Source: an uncultured Collinsella sp. (GTDB taxonomy: Bacteria; Actinomycetota; Coriobacteriia; Coriobacteriales; Coriobacteriaceae). Taken from it: a DNA stretch of 47,868 nucleotides. The DNA is taken from positions 1-47,868 of the forward strand of contig UQWS01000015.1 in NCBI GenBank assembly GCA_900544875.1. Reading direction: 5' to 3'. Position numbers and translations under genes: made by a program. Of this stretch, positions 1 to 7,792 are shown piece after piece. Under the pieces are notes generated by a model. That model was not told where the DNA came from. It ran no database searches and saw only the letters and a list, made by a program, of their open reading frames with translations. Positions within the stretch are counted from its first letter, which is position 1, and every line of letters begins with the position of its first letter.

Positions 1-90
1 CCATCGCGCCGAGAGTACTGCGGGGCCAGCCCGTGGGAGGCCAGGGCGCCGCTGACCGGTGGACGGCACCGAGCCGTCGCATCGAACTGA
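1..90 (+). CDS. possible 3' end of an unidentified upstream gene
   Basis: Frame 1 is open from the first base to a TGA at 88-90, and a strong terminator begins two bases later, which is what the end of a plus-strand gene would look like. The 29 residues are rich in Arg, Ala and Gly and carry no motif I recognise. The other two plus frames are also partly open, so the frame is not certain. No function is assigned. Confidence 0.3.
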   Translation, partial: PSRREYCGASPWEARAPLTGGRHRAVASN

Positions 91-91
91 G

Positions 92-123
92 AAGGGGGAG
101 GCCTCGCGGCCTCCCCCTTTTTT
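92..123 (+). terminator. Rho-independent terminator
   Basis: A perfect 12-bp stem (92-103 with 108-119) closes on a TCGC loop and runs into a T tract at 118-123. It ends the gene upstream of coaE. Confidence 0.9.
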
Positions 124-191
124 GCGTTTTATAGAGAGCTGTAATACAAGAACTCGCCTTCTTTTAGCTTGTCTTACTGTTTGGCTGTATT

Positions 192-222
192 TTGAGTCCT
201 TCTTTTGTATTTGCGCGATAAT
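192..222 (+). promoter_or_regulatory. possible coaE promoter
   Basis: TTGAGT at 192-197 and GATAAT at 217-222 resemble -35 and -10 boxes. The 19-base spacer is longer than ideal, so this is only a candidate. The region between the terminator and coaE is A+T-rich, unlike the genes around it. Confidence 0.3.
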
Positions 223-250
223 AACTCCCATTGGCGTTAGGGAGGACTTG

Positions 251-892
251 ATGTTTACCGTTTTTGTCTTGGGCAATATTGCTTCGGGTAAGTCGACTGC
301 CTGCCGCTATCTCGAATCTCATGGCGCCATGCTCATCGATCTGGACGAACTTGCCAAATCACTGTATGTGCCAGGCTCCGATATCGTCAATGCCCTCGCG
401 GAAGAATTTGGCTGGGATATTTTGGACGAGGAGGACGGCGTTCGCCGTAACATACTCGCTTCTCGAGCTTTTGTTTCTCCTGATGCGGTCGCGAGGCTCA
501 ATGGCATTGTGCACCCCGTTCTCATTGAGCAGCTGTCACTGAGGATTCTTGATCCGGTTTGCTGCACGGTTTCGTCCCCCCGTTATCCCTTTGCGGTTGT
601 CGAAGTTTCTGCCCCGACTGGTTTTGAGGATGCTTTTGGCCTGGCTGATGAAATTCTGGTTATCAGCGCTCCTTTAGCAGTTCGTCGCGAGCGTGCCATT
701 CATCGTGGTATGGAGTCCTCTGATTTTGATGCGCGCTCAGCATGCCAACCTGATGAGGCTTCGCTTTGCAATCTCGCTACGACGGTAATCGATAATGCGG
801 CAGGCGATAATTCGCTCTTTGAACAACTGGACGCATGGCTTGCGCGCCATGGCTTCGGTGATGTAGCGGATAAGGAGGAGGCCGATGCTTAA
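251..892 (+). CDS. coaE: dephospho-CoA kinase
   Basis: Probable last enzyme of coenzyme A synthesis, phosphorylating the 3' hydroxyl of dephospho-CoA with ATP in the cytoplasm. The 213-residue protein begins with a beta strand and P-loop (GNIASGKST, about residues 8-16), followed by a DLDEL segment typical of the CoaE CoA-binding region. Length fits the family (about 200 aa). The ATG at 251 is chosen because GGAGGA lies 5-10 bases upstream and the P-loop follows at once; the frame is open further 5', but that would add about 64 residues that do not resemble CoaE. It overlaps the next gene by 8 bases, so the two are probably translationally coupled. The C-terminal half matches the family poorly by eye, so the identification rests mainly on the N-terminus and length. 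Confidence 0.82.
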   Translation: MFTVFVLGNIASGKSTACRYLESHGAMLIDLDELAKSLYVPGSDIVNALAEEFGWDILDEEDGVRRNILASRAFVSPDAVARLNGIVHPVLIEQLSLRILDPVCCTVSSPRYPFAVVEVSAPTGFEDAFGLADEILVISAPLAVRRERAIHRGMESSDFDARSACQPDEASLCNLATTVIDNAAGDNSLFEQLDAWLARHGFGDVADKEEADA

Positions 893-1466
893 GACACGTT
901 TCTTTACGTGGTATCGCGTGGCGCCAATTGCCGTTGTGTTCGTCTTCGGCCTTATTTCGCTCGTCTACTCGTATGCTCCTGCCGCCTTCTTTAAGCCTTT
1001 GTATCCGATTGACTACGAGGCGTATGTTAAGCAATCGAGCATTTCGCACAATCTTGATCCGTATCTGGTGTGTGGTGTCATAAAGTCTGAATCGAATTGG
1101 GATCCCGAGGCTGAGTCGAATCAAGGCGCTCGGGGATTGATGCAGCTGATGCCTGAGACTGCCCAGGATATGATCGCCAAGGGCCTTGTCGACGGTGGCG
1201 AGTATTCGGCCGACAACCTTAACGATCCCGCTACGAACATCGAGTTTGGCTGTGCGTATCTTTCGTATCTTCTAACGTATTTTAACGGGTCGACGGACAG
1301 CGCCATTGCCGCCTATAACGCCGGCATGGGCAATGTCGACGGATGGGCGCAGCAGAGCACGTCGCTTCATAATGCAATCACCTTTCCCGAGACGCAGGCG
1401 TATCTGATTCGTGTCAATAATGCCTGGGTTCGCTACAAGACCCTCTATCCCGATCGGTTCGTATAG
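885..1466 (+). CDS. membrane-anchored lytic transglycosylase (SLT domain)
   Basis: Probable peptidoglycan lytic transglycosylase, cutting the MurNAc-GlcNAc bond outside the membrane. Residues 1-30 hold a basic start and one hydrophobic segment that looks like an uncleaved anchor. The rest is a compact Slt domain: the catalytic glutamate is E69 in SESNWDP, followed by the diagnostic GARGLMQLMP (about residues 81-90) and the AYNAG motif near residue 145. At 193 aa it is a minimal soluble-lytic type with no LysM or other wall-binding module. The start overlaps the end of coaE and has GGAGGAGG just upstream. The pairing with coaE and uvrB looks like chromosomal neighbourhood rather than a shared pathway. 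Confidence 0.88.
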   Translation: MLKTRFFTWYRVAPIAVVFVFGLISLVYSYAPAAFFKPLYPIDYEAYVKQSSISHNLDPYLVCGVIKSESNWDPEAESNQGARGLMQLMPETAQDMIAKGLVDGGEYSADNLNDPATNIEFGCAYLSYLLTYFNGSTDSAIAAYNAGMGNVDGWAQQSTSLHNAITFPETQAYLIRVNNAWVRYKTLYPDRFV

Positions 1467-1486
1467 GACTATGCCTGCCGCCTGCA

Positions 1487-1492
1487 TATACT
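1487..1492 (+). promoter_or_regulatory. -10-like box before uvrB
   Basis: TATACT lies 25 bases before the uvrB start codon. No good -35 box is visible 16-18 bases upstream, so this would be a weak or activator-dependent promoter, or chance. The same hexamer precedes ybaK and rapZ in this window. Confidence 0.3.
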
Positions 1493-1517
1493 ACAGATAT
1501 ATGAGTTAGGAGTATCC

Positions 1518-3758
1518 ATGGCGGAATTTGAAGTTGAGCGTGTTGGAGGAGAGCTCAAACGTTTTGGCGTTGAGGGCGCTGAGGTGCCGTTTAAGGTCGT
1601 GTCTCCATACGAGCCCGCTGGTTCCCAGCCTAAGGCCATTGAGTCGCTTGTGCAGGGCGTGAGGGACGGAGATCGCTATCAGGTTTTGCTGGGCGTGACT
1701 GGTTCGGGCAAGACCTTCACGATGGCAAAGACTATTGAGGCCCTGGGAAAGCCGACGCTGGTCATGGCTCCGAATAAAACGCTCGCCGCTCAGCTTGCAA
1801 GCGAGCTCAAAGAGTTCTTTCCCAATAACGCTGTGGTCTACTTCGTCTCGTATTACGACTACTATCAGCCCGAGGCGTATGTGCCGCAAAGCGATACGTA
1901 TATCGAGAAGGATTCCTCGATTAACGAAGAGGTCGAGATGCTGCGGCATCAGGCGACCGCATCGCTGCTATCTCGACGCGATGTAATCGTCGTCGCATCG
2001 GTCTCGTGTATCTATGGCATTGGCTCTCCCGAGGATTATGCGGGCCTAGCCCCGAACGTCGACAAGAAGGTGCCGCTCGAGCGCGATGACTTTATCCATG
2101 CACTTATCGACATTCAATATGACCGCAATGACTATGACCTGGCACGCGGCACGTTCCGCGTGCGCGGCGATGTTGTCGACGTGTATCCGCCTTATGCCGA
2201 GCATCCGTTGCGGTTTGAGTTCTTTGGCGACGAGGTCGAGCTTATCGCCGAGATCGATGAGGTCACCGGTGAGATGCTTCGTGAGTACGAGGCCATCCCC
2301 GTATGGCCGGCATCGCACTACGTGACCGAGAAGCCGAAGGTCAAGGCGGCTCTGAAATCGATCAGCGAAGAGTGCGAGAAGCGCGTGGCGGAGCTCAAGG
2401 CGACCGACAAGTTGCTCGAGGCGCAGCGTTTGCAGCAGCGCACCGATTATGATCTTGAGATGCTCGAGACGATGGGCTTTTGCAACGGCATCGAGAACTA
2501 CTCGCGTCATCTGGACGGTCGCAAGCCGGGTGAGCCGCCGTTTACCCTAATCGATTACTTTCCCAAGGATATGCTCTGCATCATCGACGAGAGTCATGTG
2601 ACGGTGCCGCAGATCCGCGGCATGCACGAAGGCGACCGCTCACGTAAGGTGACGCTGGTGGAGCATGGTTTTCGTCTGCCTTCGGCACTCGATAACCGCC
2701 CGCTTCGTTTTGATGAGTTTGAGGCGAGGATTCCCCAGTTCATCTACGTTTCGGCCACGCCGGGCGACTATGAGCTGCGGGTTAGCCAGAACGACGTTGA
2801 GCAGATTATTCGTCCGACCGGTCTGCTCGACCCCAAGATCGACGTTCGTCCGGTTCGTGGGCAGATTGACGATCTTGAGGACGAGATTCGCGAGCGCGTG
2901 GCGCGCAAGGAGCGCGTGCTGGTGACCACGCTCACCAAGCGCATGGCCGAGGACCTGACCGACCATCTGCTTGATGCCGGCATTAAGGTCAATTACATGC
3001 ACTCCGATACGGCGACGATGGACCGTGTCGAGATCCTGCGAACGCTGCGCGAGGGAAAGATCGATGTTCTCGTTGGCATCAACCTGCTCCGCGAGGGTCT
3101 AGACCTTCCTGAGGTCTCGCTGGTGGCAATTCTCGACGCTGACAAGGAAGGCTTCTTGCGCAATCGCCGTTCGTTGATTCAGACGATTGGCCGTGCGGCC
3201 CGTAATGCCGACGGCGAGGTCATCATGTATGCAGACGTTGTGACCGATTCGATGAAAGAAGCCATCGAGGAGACGCAGCGCCGTCGCGAGATTCAGATGG
3301 CATATAACGAAGAGCATGGCATTGTTCCCAAGACGGTCCGCAAGGCCATTAACGACATTTCGAGCTTTATTGCCGAGGCCGAAAAGACTGTGGGCTCGAA
3401 GGGACGCTCGAGAGGCGATTCGCTGGGTCACGGTGCGTTCTATACGCCTGACGAAAACGGCGAGGGCGCCGCGCCGGAGACGGTGGCGCCCGAGCAGACA
3501 CTTGCGGAGCAGTTGGAAGAACTGCCGCATGACGAGCTTGTGCGGATCGTCGAAACCATGGAAGAGGATATGCGCAACGCTTCTGCCGCCATGGACTTTG
3601 AGGAGGCGGCGCGCCTGCGCGATGCTGTCGTTCAGATTCGGGCGATGCTCGAGGGTGCGTCTGAGGACGAGACGATCGAGCGCTTACGTTCGCAGGCCCG
3701 CAAGGGTTCCACGTTCGCATCGGGCAGAAAACGCCAGGGTGCACGGTTTAAGAAATAG
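1518..3758 (+). CDS. uvrB: excinuclease ABC subunit B
   Basis: DNA damage-verifying helicase-like subunit of nucleotide excision repair; it is loaded by UvrA and recruits UvrC. The 746-residue protein has the Walker A motif GVTGSGKT (residues 59-66), a YYDYYQPEAY segment typical of the UvrB beta-hairpin region, DESH of helicase motif II (near residue 357), the helicase motif GRAARN (near 560), and a C-terminal UVR domain that binds UvrC (about 675-715, with the MDFEEAARLRD core). It is longer than E. coli UvrB (673 aa) because of extra sequence before the UVR domain and a short basic tail. Start: ATG with AGTTAGGAG upstream. No LexA-like box is visible ahead of it, unlike uvrA. Confidence 0.98.
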   Translation: MAEFEVERVGGELKRFGVEGAEVPFKVVSPYEPAGSQPKAIESLVQGVRDGDRYQVLLGVTGSGKTFTMAKTIEALGKPTLVMAPNKTLAAQLASELKEFFPNNAVVYFVSYYDYYQPEAYVPQSDTYIEKDSSINEEVEMLRHQATASLLSRRDVIVVASVSCIYGIGSPEDYAGLAPNVDKKVPLERDDFIHALIDIQYDRNDYDLARGTFRVRGDVVDVYPPYAEHPLRFEFFGDEVELIAEIDEVTGEMLREYEAIPVWPASHYVTEKPKVKAALKSISEECEKRVAELKATDKLLEAQRLQQRTDYDLEMLETMGFCNGIENYSRHLDGRKPGEPPFTLIDYFPKDMLCIIDESHVTVPQIRGMHEGDRSRKVTLVEHGFRLPSALDNRPLRFDEFEARIPQFIYVSATPGDYELRVSQNDVEQIIRPTGLLDPKIDVRPVRGQIDDLEDEIRERVARKERVLVTTLTKRMAEDLTDHLLDAGIKVNYMHSDTATMDRVEILRTLREGKIDVLVGINLLREGLDLPEVSLVAILDADKEGFLRNRRSLIQTIGRAARNADGEVIMYADVVTDSMKEAIEETQRRREIQMAYNEEHGIVPKTVRKAINDISSFIAEAEKTVGSKGRSRGDSLGHGAFYTPDENGEGAAPETVAPEQTLAEQLEELPHDELVRIVETMEEDMRNASAAMDFEEAARLRDAVVQIRAMLEGASEDETIERLRSQARKGSTFASGRKRQGARFKK

Positions 3759-3761
3759 CGA

Positions 3762-3804
3762 ACAGGCCCCGAGTTCCCTGTGGAGCTCGGGGCCTGTGTC
3801 TTTT
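3762..3804 (+). terminator. terminator between convergent genes
   Basis: A perfect 12-bp stem (3762-3773 with 3786-3797) is followed by GTCTTTT. It ends uvrB transcription. The T tract is on the plus side only; the convergent minus-strand gene that ends at 3824 may use the same hairpin less efficiently. Confidence 0.85.
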
Positions 3805-3823
3805 GCGTGCTGGAATTCGTGCG

Positions 3824-5464
3824 CTAGAGGTCTGCGATTAGGGCTTCGGCGCAACGGATGCCATCGGTAGCGGCGCTCATGATTCCTCCGGCATATCCGG
3901 CTCCCTCGCCGCAAGGGTAGAGCCCCGGGGTCGATACAGCATGGCATTGCCGGTCTCGAGTAACGGTGACCGGAGAGCTCGAGCGTGTTTCAACACCGGT
4001 GAGGACGGCATCGGGATGGTCGTAGCCACGCAGTTTTTTGCCGAGCAAGGGAATTCCCAGACGAAGCGACTCGATGATATGTTGCGGCAATGACTCATCG
4101 ATTGCTGTCCAAGTCACGCCGAGCGGATAGGTGGGCTTTACCTTGCCGCATGTCGTGCTGGCGCGTTCTGCAAGGAAATCGCCGACGAGCTGTGCCGGTG
4201 CGTTCCAGTTGGAGCCGCCAAGGCGATAGGCAGCCCGCTCGCAAATGCGCTGGAGTTCTACGCCTGCAAGAGGATCATCGCTGGGGAGATCATCGGGCGT
4301 GACGTTAACGAGGAGAGCGGCGTTTGCGTTGCGGCCGGCGCGGGCGTTGAGACTGGCGCCGTTGACGCACAGATGGCCGGGCTCTGAAGAGGCGGCGACA
4401 ACCTGTCCGCCGGGACACATGCAGAATGAGAACACACTGCGGCCGTTGGGAAGATGGGCAACGAGCTTATAGGGGGCTGCTCCGAGCGCGGGATGACCCG
4501 CTGCGGGGCCATATTGCGCCCGATCGATATCACGCTGCGGGTGTTCGATGCGAACGCCCATGGCAAACGTCTTTTGAGCGAGGGCGACATGATGGGTTTT
4601 GAGAACCTCGAATACGTCGCGGGCAGAATGACCGCAAGCAAGGATGAGATGCTTTGTGTTGATTGACTCGCTTGTCGCGTCGTGGGACGACTGGATGTCG
4701 ATACCGACAATGGTGCCAGACGCGTCGATGCGAATGTCGACGAGCTTCGTTCGATAACGGACGACACCTCCGAGCTGCTCGATGCGCTGGGATATAGCGG
4801 TGACAACTGTGGGAAGGATGTCGGAGCCAATGTGCGGCTTGGCATCCCACAGAATATCGCGGGGCGCACCCGCCTCGACGAAGGTTTCGAGGATAAGGCG
4901 ATGGGCGGGGTTTTTTGTTCCCGTATTGAGCTTGCCGTCCGAGAAGGTCCCCGCGCCGCCCAGACCAAACTGGATATTACTCTCGGGGTCGAGGATGCGC
5001 TCCTTTAGAAAGAGGTCGATCGCATGCGAGCGGCGAAATGCCGGGTCGCCGCGCTCGATGAGCAAGGGCTTAAGACCTGCTTCGGCGAGCGTAAGCGCAG
5101 CGAAAAGGCCGGCGCATCCGGCGCCGACAACGACAGGGCGTTCTTGAGGTGCGTCGGAGACGGGGGTGGGGAATGAAGACTCAACGTCTTCTATCGCGCG
5201 TACGCGCGAGCGGTCACGCTCGGCAACGCTGTCGACCGCTTCTCGCTCGAGGTGGGGACTAGTCAGCTCAACACGAAAGCTTAGGATAAAATGGACGTCT
5301 CGTTTTTTGCGGGCGTCGATTGACTTGCGGTGGAGCTCGATGGACTTGATCTCGGAGTCCTTGCAACGTAGGACGCGCTTGGCGACTCGCTTGCCAACAA
5401 TGAGGCAGGCATTTTCATCGCCGGCTTCATCGAGCGACGCGTTGACTTGGGTGATTTCGATCAT
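3824..5464 (-). CDS. FAD-dependent dehydrogenase (COG2509-like)
   Basis: Cytoplasmic flavoprotein of unknown substrate. After an N-terminal domain of about 100 residues comes the FAD-binding GAGCAG (114-119), an IERGD strand end, a GLGGAGTFSDGKLNTG segment characteristic of this family (about 174-189), and a C-terminal YPCGEGAGYAGGI motif that closes the flavin site. At 546 aa it fits the family of conserved FAD-dependent dehydrogenases found in Firmicutes and Actinobacteria. Start: ATG at 5464 with AAGGAG seven bases upstream; the frame is open about 40 codons further but without a ribosome binding site. It is separated by a terminator from the upstream flavoprotein gene, so it may have its own promoter. 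Biochemical role not known to me. Confidence 0.85.
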   Translation of the reverse strand: MIEITQVNASLDEAGDENACLIVGKRVAKRVLRCKDSEIKSIELHRKSIDARKKRDVHFILSFRVELTSPHLEREAVDSVAERDRSRVRAIEDVESSFPTPVSDAPQERPVVVGAGCAGLFAALTLAEAGLKPLLIERGDPAFRRSHAIDLFLKERILDPESNIQFGLGGAGTFSDGKLNTGTKNPAHRLILETFVEAGAPRDILWDAKPHIGSDILPTVVTAISQRIEQLGGVVRYRTKLVDIRIDASGTIVGIDIQSSHDATSESINTKHLILACGHSARDVFEVLKTHHVALAQKTFAMGVRIEHPQRDIDRAQYGPAAGHPALGAAPYKLVAHLPNGRSVFSFCMCPGGQVVAASSEPGHLCVNGASLNARAGRNANAALLVNVTPDDLPSDDPLAGVELQRICERAAYRLGGSNWNAPAQLVGDFLAERASTTCGKVKPTYPLGVTWTAIDESLPQHIIESLRLGIPLLGKKLRGYDHPDAVLTGVETRSSSPVTVTRDRQCHAVSTPGLYPCGEGAGYAGGIMSAATDGIRCAEALIADL

Positions 5465-5481
5465 CGAGGTCTCCTTAGAGG

Positions 5482-5515
5482 CAAGAAAGAGGCCGTCCGG
5501 TATCCCAGACGGCCC
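5482..5515 (-). terminator. Rho-independent terminator, minus strand
   Basis: Read on the minus strand, a roughly 10-bp stem (5514-5505 with 5500-5491) is followed by TCTTTCTT. It ends the flavoprotein gene at 5545 before the next minus-strand gene. Confidence 0.7.
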
Positions 5516-5544
5516 GAATGCGTTTTTGATTATAGACTGCGCGG

Positions 5545-6816
5545 CTACAGGCTGCTTGCAGCGCGAATGCCCGAGAGCCAGGCCCACGCAAGGTTAAAGC
5601 CTCCGCAATCGGCGTCGATGTCGAGCGCTTCTCCGCAGACGTAAAGCGGGGCGCCTGTGGTGCTGTTCACGTAAAGATTGGGTGTCGAGACGCACTCGAT
5701 AGATATGCCGCCACGCGTGACCTGTGCTGAGCGCTCCTCTGCCGTCCCTTCGACGGACAGTTTAAAGTGCTTGAGGATTGAGACCAGGTGGATGACATCG
5801 CGCGAGCCGGGATGGCACCGCTCGAATGCCGTACAGACGACGTGTGAGAGCTGCGGGGCGAGCATGCCGTCAAGCCAGTGGGAGTTTCGGGGCGAAAAAT
5901 CGCCGAGCACGTTGACACGCTGCTCGAGCGTATCGAGCAGCTCATCTTTGGAGAAATCTGGAAAGAAGTCGATCAGAACAGTGTCGCCCTGGTTGATACG
6001 GCGAGAGAGATTGAAGGCGGCGACGCCTGAGATGCCGAAGGCACGGAACAGCACTTCGCCATCTTCTCGCCAGAGCTCTTCGTGGCTGCGCGAGAGCGTT
6101 AAGCGGGCTCGGACGCGCAGACCATCCAGAGTTCCGAGTGCCGTCCGGTCGCCGACGACTGATGCCGATACGGGGCACAGGACGGGGCACAGGGGCGTCA
6201 AGGGAAGGCTAAACACCTCGGCGATGCCGGTGGGGTTGCCGCCCGTAGCGATAACCACGGCCCTTGCCTGCAGGGCATCGCTCGTGCGAGGAGTATCGGC
6301 TAACGCCTTTCGAAGCGAACGGAGCTCCGTCTTTCGGTCGCCGTGCTTTTTGGGTTTGAGTACATGAGCGGGACGGTCGATCTGAAGCGTCCAGCCTTCG
6401 GAAGCCTTATGAGCCGCAATGACGTTAGTCCCGCAGAGTAGGGTGATGCCCAAACGCTCGCATGCATTGAGGAGTGCATCGCGAACCGACTCGGCGCGAA
6501 GGGAGCGCGGGTATAGGCGGCCTTCCTCACGGATCGTCATGATGCCCAGCGAGGAGAAAAAACTCTCGAGATCTTGCTCGGGTTGGGGGCCCATGATGGA
6601 TTCGACAAAGGCGGGGTGGTTATATCGCCGAATGTCGATGGATTCGTTTGAGAGGTTGCAGCGGCCGTTTCCGGTTGCAAGCAGCTTGAGACCGCAGGCG
6701 ACGTCGCGCTCGACGACGCAGACGCTTTTGTCGACACGCGCCGCCGTAATGGCGGCGGCGAGGCCCGAGGCCCCGCCGCCGATCACCAAGACGTCATAGA
6801 AGGCGCTTGCGTTCAC
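5545..6816 (-). CDS. HI0933/BaiN-family NAD(P)/FAD-dependent oxidoreductase
   Basis: Flavoprotein of the HI0933 (YhiN/BaiN) family. The N-terminal dinucleotide fold shows VIGGGASGLAAA at about residues 11-22, followed by the family signature LLATGNGRCNLSN (about 45-57). A second glycine-rich stretch, VVIATGGNPTG, lies near 188, and the C-terminal flavin-closing segment VCGEALDIDADCGGFNLAWA lies near 391. Length 423 aa is usual. In gut clostridia a member (BaiN) acts in bile acid 7-dehydroxylation, but the family is broad and nothing else from a bai operon is here, so I do not transfer that role. The start is GTG at 6816, immediately after the TAA of the upstream gene, which implies coupled translation with the Mrp-type gene. 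Confidence 0.85.
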   Translation of the reverse strand: MNASAFYDVLVIGGGASGLAAAITAARVDKSVCVVERDVACGLKLLATGNGRCNLSNESIDIRRYNHPAFVESIMGPQPEQDLESFFSSLGIMTIREEGRLYPRSLRAESVRDALLNACERLGITLLCGTNVIAAHKASEGWTLQIDRPAHVLKPKKHGDRKTELRSLRKALADTPRTSDALQARAVVIATGGNPTGIAEVFSLPLTPLCPVLCPVSASVVGDRTALGTLDGLRVRARLTLSRSHEELWREDGEVLFRAFGISGVAAFNLSRRINQGDTVLIDFFPDFSKDELLDTLEQRVNVLGDFSPRNSHWLDGMLAPQLSHVVCTAFERCHPGSRDVIHLVSILKHFKLSVEGTAEERSAQVTRGGISIECVSTPNLYVNSTTGAPLYVCGEALDIDADCGGFNLAWAWLSGIRAASSL

Positions 6817-7647
6817 TTAGGCCTCGTCTGTCTTGTGCGGGGCGATGGCCTCAACGGCGGAGACGGCTTGGGGCAGCATGCCGGCGGGCAGCGCGGTTTC
6901 GACTTCTCCCTTGTCGCAGGCTTCGGCGAGCGCGGGATCGATGGGCAGCTGACCAAGGATGTCGAGATGATAGGTCTCGGCGACCTCGGGAAGATTGCTC
7001 TTGCCGAAGACCTCGATCTTCTTGCCGCAGTCGGGGCATTCGATATAGCTCATGTTCTCGACAATGCCCAGAATCGGAACGTTCATCTTCTCGGCCATGT
7101 TGACCGCCTTGGCGACAATCATCGAGACTAAGTCTTGCGGGCTCGTGACGATGACGATGCCATCGACGGGCAGTGACTGGAAGACGGTGAGTGCGACATC
7201 CCCCGTTCCCGGGGGCATATCGACCAGCAGATAGTCGATGGGGCCCCAAGAGGTTTCGCTCCAGAATTGCCTGATGGCGCCGGCGATGACCGGACCACGC
7301 CAGAGGACGGGATCGGTCTCGTTTTGAAGCAGCAGGTTGGAGCTCATGACCTTGACGCCGTGCTCGGAGATCTCGGGCAGCATGAGGTTGCCGAGGGCAT
7401 GGACATGGCGTCCGCTCATGCCGAACATTTTGGGGATGGAGGGGCCGGTGATGTCGGCGTCGAGAATGCCAACCTTGTTGCCGCGGCGGGCGAGCTCGGT
7501 TGCGATGGCGCCCGTCACAAACGACTTGCCGACGCCTCCCTTGCCGGAAAGCACAGCGATAACGCGCTTGACCTCCGACAGCGTATTCTCTTCAAATTGC
7601 GACGGCGTTGATTGTCCGCCGGCTGCTTGTGCGTGCTCGCAACCCAT
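6817..7647 (-). CDS. mrp: Mrp/NBP35-type Fe-S cluster carrier ATPase
   Basis: Probable cytoplasmic scaffold or carrier that hands Fe-S clusters to apoproteins. The 276-residue protein has a deviant Walker A motif GKGGVGKS (35-42), the VDMPPGTGD switch segment (near 140) and a CxxC motif (ECPDCG, near 205) that would bind a bridging cluster between two subunits. An extra N-terminal cysteine (MGCEHA) is also typical of short Mrp proteins in anaerobes. Start: ATG at 7647, with AAGGAG 7-8 bases upstream. It is first of a likely two-gene unit with the BaiN-like flavoprotein that follows without a gap. Confidence 0.9.
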   Translation of the reverse strand: MGCEHAQAAGGQSTPSQFEENTLSEVKRVIAVLSGKGGVGKSFVTGAIATELARRGNKVGILDADITGPSIPKMFGMSGRHVHALGNLMLPEISEHGVKVMSSNLLLQNETDPVLWRGPVIAGAIRQFWSETSWGPIDYLLVDMPPGTGDVALTVFQSLPVDGIVIVTSPQDLVSMIVAKAVNMAEKMNVPILGIVENMSYIECPDCGKKIEVFGKSNLPEVAETYHLDILGQLPIDPALAEACDKGEVETALPAGMLPQAVSAVEAIAPHKTDEA

Positions 7648-7702
7648 GTATGACTCCTTTGTATATGTTGGGGCCGGGGCCCCGCGATGTGACACGAGCG
7701 TC

Positions 7703-7732
7703 ATTGTACCCTCGTTTGCGAGCGGGAGTCAT
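7703..7732 (-). promoter_or_regulatory. probable mrp promoter
   Basis: On the minus strand, ATGACT (7732-7727) and TACAAT (7708-7703) are 18 bases apart, giving 4/6 and 5/6 matches to the sigma-70 boxes. The -10 lies about 55 bases before the mrp start codon. Confidence 0.5.
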
Positions 7733-7792
7733 TTGCGATGCATTTGGGCCGAGCGTGCTTGCAATACGATGGGTCCAAGCGAATGGGCGGGC

